Positions 57,443 through 64,000 of a stretch of 64,000 nt of DNA are shown here, in pieces. The notes under the pieces are model-generated. The model was not told where the DNA came from, ran no database searches, and was given only the letters and a program-made list of their open reading frames with translations. The DNA is from Valencia hispanica. Lineage: Eukaryota; Chordata; Actinopteri; Cyprinodontiformes; Valenciidae. A program made the translations under genes and the position numbers. The stretch lies in the NCBI GenBank assembly GCA_963556495.2, contig OY747700.1, positions 1,091,501 through 1,155,500 on the forward strand, written 5' to 3'. The stretch's first letter is position 1, and every line of letters starts with the position of its first letter.

Positions 57443-58163
57443 TAGGGCTGTCAAACGATTAAAATTTTTAATCGGTAGTTGTAAATTAATCACGATTAAT
57501 TAACATTCCTAAATATGACCGAAAAACTAACCTTTTTGGTGTAAATAAAGGACGAAACCGCAAGCTGTTTTTTTAAGGAAATACAGGAGACATGAACTTT
57601 TGTTTACACGAGGAACTTTTTACCTATTAATCTTTTAGCCAGTTGCTAAGGCAAACTAACTGGTTAACATTTTCTAAATGTAAAGCTGACAGTTTCTTAT
57701 TCAATGTTGGACAACCCTGAGCATCCTCTTCATGGGACTATCCTACAACAACGGTGTCTTCGGTCAGAGGCTTCTTCAGTTTTGCTGCGACACAGACTGC
57801 TACAGGAGATCATTCCTGCTTACAGCCATCAGGATCTACAAAAGCTCCTTGAAACATTAAATAATATTAGCTACAACAACACTTAATGTCTCTCTGGGAG
57901 GAATTAAGTATTTTTTTATTGAAATTTTCTGACTAATAGAGGGATTATTTGTCTATCAACACCGAACCTTTACATTACTCCCTGGTTCCCACTGTTATTA
58001 TTTGCAGTTATCAAACAGTTGTCATGCTGTTTATGTGACAATCGAGCACTGAAAGCAGCGCGGGTTTAATTGTGGGGTAAACAGGGCAGGTCATTGTGTG
58101 CATGCGTTAAAAAAATCATTAATTACACAAATTAATCAACCCGCTTTAATTTTGACAGCCCTA
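57443..58163. mobile_element. hAT-like element carrying a Rex1-like 3' fragment
   Basis: It starts TAGGGCTGTCAAACGATTAA and ends TTAATTTTGACAGCCCTA, an imperfect terminal inverted repeat. The flanks are AT repeats (ATATATAT before, ATATAATT after), so the target duplication cannot be judged. A LINE 3' end (57703-57935) sits in the middle. Confidence 0.75.
57703..57935 (+). mobile_element. Rex1/CR1-like 3' fragment inside the hAT-like element
   Basis: It reads MLDNPEHPLHGTILQQRCLR then SEASSVLLRH, matching LAILDNASHPLHTHL in the minus-strand relic at 15250, and ends with the family's ACAACAACACTTAATGTCTC type 3' UTR. Confidence 0.7.
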
Positions 58164-58166
58164 ATA

Positions 58167-58209
<43 letters not shown>
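58164..58209 (+). repeat. TA dinucleotide microsatellite
   Basis: About 20 TA units directly beside the hAT-like element's right end. Confidence 0.9.
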
Positions 58210-58213
<4 letters not shown>

Positions 58214-59181
58214 ATATTCTGGCTATCCCAGCATCCTGCGCTGCCAGCCAGAGAAACAACAATCTCCCCAGTACAGCGGGAAGTAGAGGTGCTGCAGCAC
58301 CCCCTGCTGGTGACCTCAAAGATTTATTTACCCTAAAACAAATACATTAATTCAAGTGAAAAAAGTGGGGGGAAAGAAAATGCTGAAAGTTAATTAGAAA
58401 CTAATAATTATCCATCGTCATAGTCTGTCTTAATGTTCTGTGTAATTATTCTAGTCATAGACGTCATTTTAACCGGCATGCCAGAAAATTCCCCCTGAAA
58501 GCTGAAAGCGAAATCTTCTCACTATCTCGGCATCCAGCGAGAGATTTTTCTCCACCTTGATTTACGATTCAGGAACGGAGAACACAGTTAAAAGCAGGGA
58601 CTGGATAATATTATATTACGTTTCTGCACAGTGATCTCTGAATAAAATAACTGTTGCATAATTAATTCTTCCAGTTATTATTCTCTTAATTAATTGTTAA
58701 TTCTTTCTATTGTTGTGTGTTAAGATTATTACTTTGCAGGCTTAATTAATATGGCCGATATTCCTGGTTCAGCTCTGAATTATCTGTGAATTAAAAGTTA
58801 TGGATTGATAACTGATTGAACGTCTCATTGTGTTGTTTCATGATTTTTATTTTATTTCTAATAATGAGACTCATATCAATGCGTACACTAGGCTAAGCTT
58901 CACTTGTACGTAGCAAGTAGTGAGTTAAGCTGAGCTTTCTTCCTTCTTCTCAGAAACCCCTGCAGAGATTATGTTCTGACATTTCTGTCGCTTTTGGATC
59001 ATTTTGTTTTAAGCCGTCGATATTTCTCTGACGATTCTCAGACTCTGAAACAACAGATGAATCAATCAGAAGTTCTCTGTCAGAAGATCAAAAATGAAAT
59101 ATTCACAGAAGCATCTTCCTCTGTCAGCTGGTTCAAACGTCATCAGTGACGTTTTCTCCCCTATTTGACGCCAATCACAAC
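58210..59181. other. Intron sequence, unassigned
   Basis: No coding frame or repeat end recognised. Confidence 0.4.
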
Positions 59182-59231
59182 AAAGCCAGCAGCTCCCTGG
59201 AAGCTGAGATGAAGAATATAAATATCCAGAC

Positions 59232-59334
59232 CTGATGTCTGCAGCAGATCTTCGGGGCTGAAAGCAGCATCCAGTATTTCGTGTCTCTGCTCCTCTGCTG
59301 CATCCAGTCGCTGTTTGACCTGCTGTCTCCACAT
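59232..59334 (-). CDS. Zinc-finger gene B, predicted first coding exon
   Basis: Identical in sequence to the gene A exon at 38149-38251: ATG at 59334, MWRQQVKQRLDAAEEQ, phase-1 donor (CATCAG before GTCTGG) ending at 59232. The acceptor of the gene B main exon (55264) is also phase 1, so the joined codon is GAC (Asp) before VQQMLQVKEE. The intron would be 4.0 kb. Splicing is inferred from phase and motif fit. Confidence 0.6.
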
Positions 59335-59666
59335 CTCTGCTAGCTTTTCTCTCTCCAAACTTTCCTTTAACAGTTACTGAGCAGTTCCAGCTGAGCTTCA
59401 AACCGTTTCTCTTCTTTCCAGAGTTCACCAGCTGCTGCTGTTTCTATCTTCCAGCTTTATTAACTCTCCCGCTGCTGCTCCGTGGACAAAAAGCCGAGAA
59501 AACACGAAGGACGACGCTCCGACTGCCGCCATTGTACCGGAGAGAAGCTCGAGTCTGCGCACTGGGGGCTAGGGGATGGGCCCGCCAATCACGGAGCGGG
59601 AGACCCGGAAGTCCCGCCCAGAAAGGACATCAGCTGGACGTTAACATGTCCGCCATATTGAGAGGG
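59335..59666 (-). promoter_or_regulatory. Promoter and 5' UTR of zinc-finger gene B
   Basis: Near copy of the gene A promoter (38252-38583) with the same CCAAT and CCGCCAT motifs. The mismatches against gene A that I see lie in the GGATGGGCCC, AAAGGACATC and CATATTGAGA segments. Confidence 0.6.
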
Positions 59667-59679
59667 TCATGTAAACGGT

Positions 59680-60085
59680 TCCAGTAGAGAAACTGCGACA
59701 TTAGTCGATTTAAAAGCAGTTTACAGTTTATATTTCCTGAACAAATACTTTTAGATAGTTGGTGGATTATTTTATAGATTTTTCCCTTCAATAAATTGAT
59801 AGTTTAGAAACTTTAAACAAACATTAAAAACAGTAAATCTTTTTCCTGATAGCGTAAACAATCTACTGATCAGATATCATCTATATATAAACAGGCATCT
59901 AAAGAATTGTGTTGGATTACAAATTATGAGCTTGTTTTCTTTTTTAGTTCAATCTAATTTTCCTCTAATTCCGATAAATTTGTGTAACAATATAATGAGC
60001 ATAGTTTTATACAGGGGTTCACTTCCTAACCTCTTCATTGAACTATAAAGGACAAAATGGTAAAAGACCCATGCTTGTAAAGCGC
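59680..60085. other. Unassigned AT-rich stretch
   Basis: No feature recognised. Confidence 0.4.
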
Positions 60086-60089
60086 TTTC

Positions 60090-60305
60090 ACCCATTCACA
60101 CACTGATGGTGGTGAGCTCCACTGATGCCCTGGGGCACACTGACAAAAGGAAGGCTGCCGATCACTGGCGCCACCCTCAGACCACCACCTGCAGGCAGGC
60201 CGGAGGAACAGCCTTGCCCATGAACACAATGACCGAAATCAACAGAGTCAAGGCTCGAACCAGCAACCCCTCAGGATGAGCTCCTACCTCCTGAGCCACT
60301 GTTGC
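60090..60305 (-). mobile_element. tRNA-derived SINE
   Basis: On the minus strand an A-box-like TGGCTCAGGAGGTAGGAG (60281-60298) and a B-box-like GGTTCGAGCC (about 60251-60260) are spaced as in tRNA-derived RNA polymerase III promoters. The body (GGGCAAGGCTG, GTGGCGCCAGTGATCGGCAG) and the end (GAAAGCGCTTTA) match a SINE-like repeat common in teleosts. Confidence 0.65.
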
Positions 60306-60596
60306 TCATAGTTAAATAAATGCAGCTGTGATCAAAATGAATCATTTCTGTAAACAATCATGGATTGACTCAATTCAGCATTCATTTCAAGTCATTTCTT
60401 AAAGGTAAAATGGAACATACACCATGTTTTATCAGTGAAGGAACTGTAGCATCACCATATGTCATTACAGCCTGTAAACAATAGGATGGTCACTAAGGTG
60501 AAATAAGAGGAAACACAAAATATAGTTTTCTTTAAAAAGGTGTGATTTTTAAAGACAACATATATTAACAAGTGGATATATATAAATATAAAATCA

Positions 60597-60702
<106 letters not shown>

Positions 60703-63230
60703 GGAATTTAACTCGTTAATTGCATTTAATTGCAGTTTGCATTCCAATCAATGTGGAACGTTTGTCTGTGAATGGTTTCCTGGTACAGATTACAGTGATG
60801 CACAGATCAGAGCTAGGCTAACCATAGACATAGAGTAGGGGGACAAACAGTCTTCTGTTCCCCAGGCGTGTTCTCTCGTCACCTGCTGTCCGGGGCATCC
60901 AGGAGGAATTCATAGACTGCTGAAAATTTCTGGGTTTTCATCGTTTATCCGGGGGCCATACATAAACTGACTGGTGCGATGCATGCAGTATGACAGCCTT
61001 TCTCTCATCTGACATCCTCCCAGGGCTGCTGCCTAGTGCCTGGTTCTGATCCATTCATAGACAAGTTGTGTCTCGCTGCGTTACACTTTGTGTGCCCTGC
61101 AACGTTGCTGCTGTTTACAATAAGATGTACTGTCTGGTTGCAACAAACGGGTGGCGGAGTGCACTGTGCATATAGCTGTATTCACTGTGGATTCTCTGCT
61201 TTTTGTTAATTGATTTAAAATAAATGATTCACACTTCCATTTTTGAAAGCATTCTTGGTTTACAGCATTTTTACACACTTGCCTAAGATCTTTTCACAGT
61301 ACTGTATATATATATGAGTGTAATGGTACCTGTATTCTGATGTTTTGGTACAGCCCTGTCAGTTCGGTACCGAACGAATCTGGCTGTTTTCTACCTGAAC
61401 TCATGCAGAATGTTTCTGTGAGGAACTCAGTGCAACGTTTCCACAGGGAAACTTTAAAAAGTGACACCAAAACAAAACAGAAAGGACTCCCAGCTATCAC
61501 TAAACTCTGCTATTTGGGAACATTAATGGTTTTTCATGCAGCTACAGTAGAAGAAGAAAGATGGAGCGAACCAGAACTTTGTCAGCGAACGCATCTTTCA
61601 GCAGCAATAAAGTCCATAAGAAGCTCTGCACTGAACTGAATGACTCACATGAAACTATGGAAACATCACTGATACTAGAGAAAAATCCAACATGGCTACC
61701 AGTAGCATCCAATCAGCCCAAACTCCTTATTCTGGAAAAGTCAGATGCAACAGCTGCCCATGCTGCATTCAAGTACAGCTGGGAGACTAGGCTGTTGAAA
61801 TATCAAAACAACATCAAAGTGAATTAACCCTCTGTGTTCCAGGGTATATATGGTCCTTTTTGGCAAATTTTATCTTGATATTCAACAATAAAAAACGTTA
61901 ATATTGGTTTATGTGGTATAACTTATAACTCAGCACAACCTGAACTTTTAGACATATTGTGATTGGATATTAGAGCTTAAAGACCCACTCTGATCATCTT
62001 TTGAGCTATTTTAAAGTGTTCTCACTGGTCTTTAAATTATGACTATGCAGTTTTAAGCCAAAATCACAAAACCTGTGTCGTTTTCTAGAACATAGCTTCA
62101 GAAGAGCGACAGTAGCTCATTAGCAATTCGTCTCTGTGTTGTGTGACGCGGAGGAAAGAAATAAACGTACCAGTAAAGATCCAGGCTGTCCACTTGATGG
62201 GAGGCGCTGCACCCGGCTTCAAAAGTAGTTTACTAGCGAAGCCCATTTTTTTCCTGCCAGTTGGTGAAACAGTTTTCTCTGAAATGTCGACTGCAAACCG
62301 ATGTGCTGTAACCAAGAAACTTAATCCATTTCTCTCTCACTGCAGATAGTTTTGGTGTGAAAGCTAATATCATTCTTCTTACCATTGCAAGCCGCTACAG
62401 CCCACAGGTGTTGATCCTCAGAGGCTGAGTGGGCGGGGCAGTGAGGAGCAGGAGGAGGAGCTCGTAGCCCCGCCCAGTGCGGTGGCTACGTCACAAACAG
62501 TCTGTTTTAGACGGCCTTTTAGCGTCTGCTACTGATTCACAGAGATTTGAAAGCATTAATACTCAGAAATGCACTTTTGAGCTGAATTTTCTTTAGATAT
62601 GTCGTCTGGCATCAGATAAATGCCACAAGATCACGTTAACACGAATAAAAACCTCAAAATGGAGGATGAAAAATTGTACTTTTTCATTGTGAAACCTACA
62701 AACATGTAAAACGAATGGCTTTTACAGTTTAGAATGACTGTATATACTTTACTTTTCCAAAACTTATGTACAAATATAGCAAACAACACAGCTATATAAA
62801 ATTATTAGCAGGAAAATAACGAAAACACTTTGTTTGTTTGAGTACAACTATTTCATGTCAAAATAATATGACCAAAATATATAATTGTGCCAAGTAATTA
62901 TGCTAGAATTTCTTCAACATTTGAAGCATTATTTACAAAGGCTCAGAAATCACAAGAAATCACCTAAATGATCTGTGCCACTCCAAAAAACGTATCTGTC
63001 CACCACTAAACAGAGGAGCACATCACAGGCCTGCCACTTCCAAAAAATAAAAACTGTATAATTATACTAATAATAAAGTCTCTCTCTGTAATATTCCACA
63101 ATATTGTTTCCAGTAGTCCTAAATACTTGGCAGTAATAAAGGTATACAGACCAGGAGACCAGAAAGCTGGTACAGATCTCCTGTTTCTATGAGTCCACCT
63201 GTATTTCCCCCCTCATAACTGTTTTTACTG
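60703..63230. other. Mostly unassigned sequence
   Basis: Overlapping plus-strand frames at 61340-61639 and 61561-61827 encode polar peptides I do not recognise. They lie next to a GGTACC-rich scrap (61325-61375) similar in style to that at 45168-45260. From 61977 (TTAAAGACCCACTCTGATCA) to about 62700 the sequence resembles a dispersed fish repeat with a GGGCGGGGC...GCCCCGCCC hairpin at 62430-62480, but only one end is visible. Confidence 0.4.
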
Positions 63231-63322
63231 TATTTTTATTAGTGCTGGTGATTATCGCAGTTTGAGTGACAGAAAAACAAGAAAAAGGTCTTTTGGAATT
63301 GAGAGGAAAGCTTTTCTACCTG

Positions 63323-63600
63323 GAGTCCCGTGGTTGGAACATGCTTACTACTGGCTGCTGGGGAGCGGCTCTGAATAACCCCGTGTGATCGAGGTTGCAG
63401 CTTCGCCGTTCCTCTGCTTGGATCATTGAGCCTCCAGAACCTCTTCTTCTTCTTCTTCATGCCCATTCCCCTTTTTATCAATTTCTAAAACAAATGATTG
63501 ATCCACCACGTCATCGTCAAACTCCTCGCCGTCTGCCTCAGACTCCGGCTGAGTCTCGCTCATCTTCCAGCTCATACAGGAGCTGGTGAAGAAGCCCATT
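63323..63600 (-). other. Candidate exon region at the right end
   Basis: On the minus strand a 58-codon frame starts at 63599 (MGFFTSSC) or at 63563 (MSETQPESEADGEEFDDDVV) and is very acidic; it ends with TGA at 63423. A donor-like site (ACTCCAG before GTAGAAAAG) lies at 63323, an acceptor-like TTGTTTTAG at about 63486, and upstream a GTAAGAG donor at about 63734. The splice pieces do not combine into one clear reading frame, so this is only a lead. Confidence 0.25.
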
Positions 63601-64000
63601 AAACTACATACAGCTTAGTGAGTGGATGTCATAAATCCCTCAAATACCAAATAAGTTGCCATAATTATCGCTGGTCGTCCCGCTTCTCCGTTCTCACGTT
63701 ACTCTGCTTCTAATCGTTACTCTTACCTTTCTCCATCCCTCAGAAACAAAATGCTGCCCATTCTTGTTGATTGAATATGTGACATTTCTACCAATAGCAA
63801 ATTGATCTCATGCTGGTTTTATTTTTTATGTTTGCAAGTGCATTCCCTTTTAAGTGTTCTAAAGTTCACAGAATAACAGGTGTTTATCATCTCTCTACTA
63901 TTCTGAAAAAAGTTGGTTTCATTATTTTAGCATAACTCCGGTTTTACTTGTTAACACAATAAATAAAACTGTGTGTACTTTCTAAAACACACTTTAAACA
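63601..64000. other. Unassigned right edge
   Basis: Apart from the GTAAGAG donor-like site near 63734 (minus strand), nothing is recognised. Confidence 0.35.

Noticed and set aside
61340..61827. Two overlapping plus-strand frames as a possible host gene
   Set aside because: They overlap in different frames, no family is recognised, and neighbouring sequence looks like a dispersed repeat.

Overview
The window reads as teleost fish nuclear DNA. The evidence is the repeat content: L2-type LINEs whose ORF1 carries an SGNH-esterase-like domain and whose 3' ends are short tandem repeats, an L1/Tx1-type LINE, Rex1/CR1-like LINEs, Tc1-like and hAT-like DNA transposons, a tRNA-derived SINE, and two C2H2 zinc-finger genes with the acidic, KEE-rich leader common in fish. 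Genes have introns, and there are no bacterial operons or Shine-Dalgarno sites. I cannot name the species. Family names for the repeats come from recognising motifs, not from a search.

Region 1 to 12.4 kb is a nest. A minus-strand L1 (3' part 1-1525, 5' part about 9296-11570) is split by a plus-strand L2 element (L2-B, 1526-9295). L2-B is itself split by a minus-strand L2 of another family (L2-A, 3226-7038) with a 6-bp target duplication. Region 12.4-17.2 kb holds an L2-A fragment between CRE-like 9-mers, a 71-bp tandem repeat, a Tc1 scrap and a broken minus-strand Rex1-like LINE. Region 17.2-22.1 kb is a near full-length L2-A with an open ORF1 and a broken ORF2. Region 22.8-28.5 kb contains Rex1-like and L2 relics nested in each other.

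Two zinc-finger genes lie on the minus strand. Gene A has its finger exon at 28.57-30.03 kb and its predicted first exon and promoter at 38.15-38.58 kb. Gene B has its finger exon at 53.98-55.26 kb and its first exon and promoter at 59.23-59.67 kb. The two promoter/first-exon blocks (485 bp) differ at only three positions, although the finger exons are far apart in sequence. The gene A intron (8 kb) is packed with LINE relics and a 685-bp hAT-like element with a perfect 8-bp target duplication. In gene B a 338-bp solo LTR with a 4-bp target duplication sits inside the finger array. It ends the reading frame, and the fingers stranded beyond it are decaying.

Region 38.8-43.4 kb has Tc1-like and L2 relics and two palindromic repeats. 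At 43.7-46.5 kb I infer an unrecognised minus-strand spliced gene of at least four exons with consistent splice phases; an hAT-like element lies in one of its introns. Region 47.2-52.06 kb is a 5'-truncated L1 ending in a poly(A) tail, with a G-rich 3' UTR of about 3 kb. The right end (59.7-64 kb) has a SINE, a GATA microsatellite, mostly unassigned sequence and one weak candidate exon.

Most of the window is therefore layered transposon insertion around two or three host genes. Nothing here looks like a complete new enzymatic system. The points most worth checking are the LTR-truncated zinc-finger gene, the near-identical promoters of the two zinc-finger genes, and the unrecognised spliced gene.
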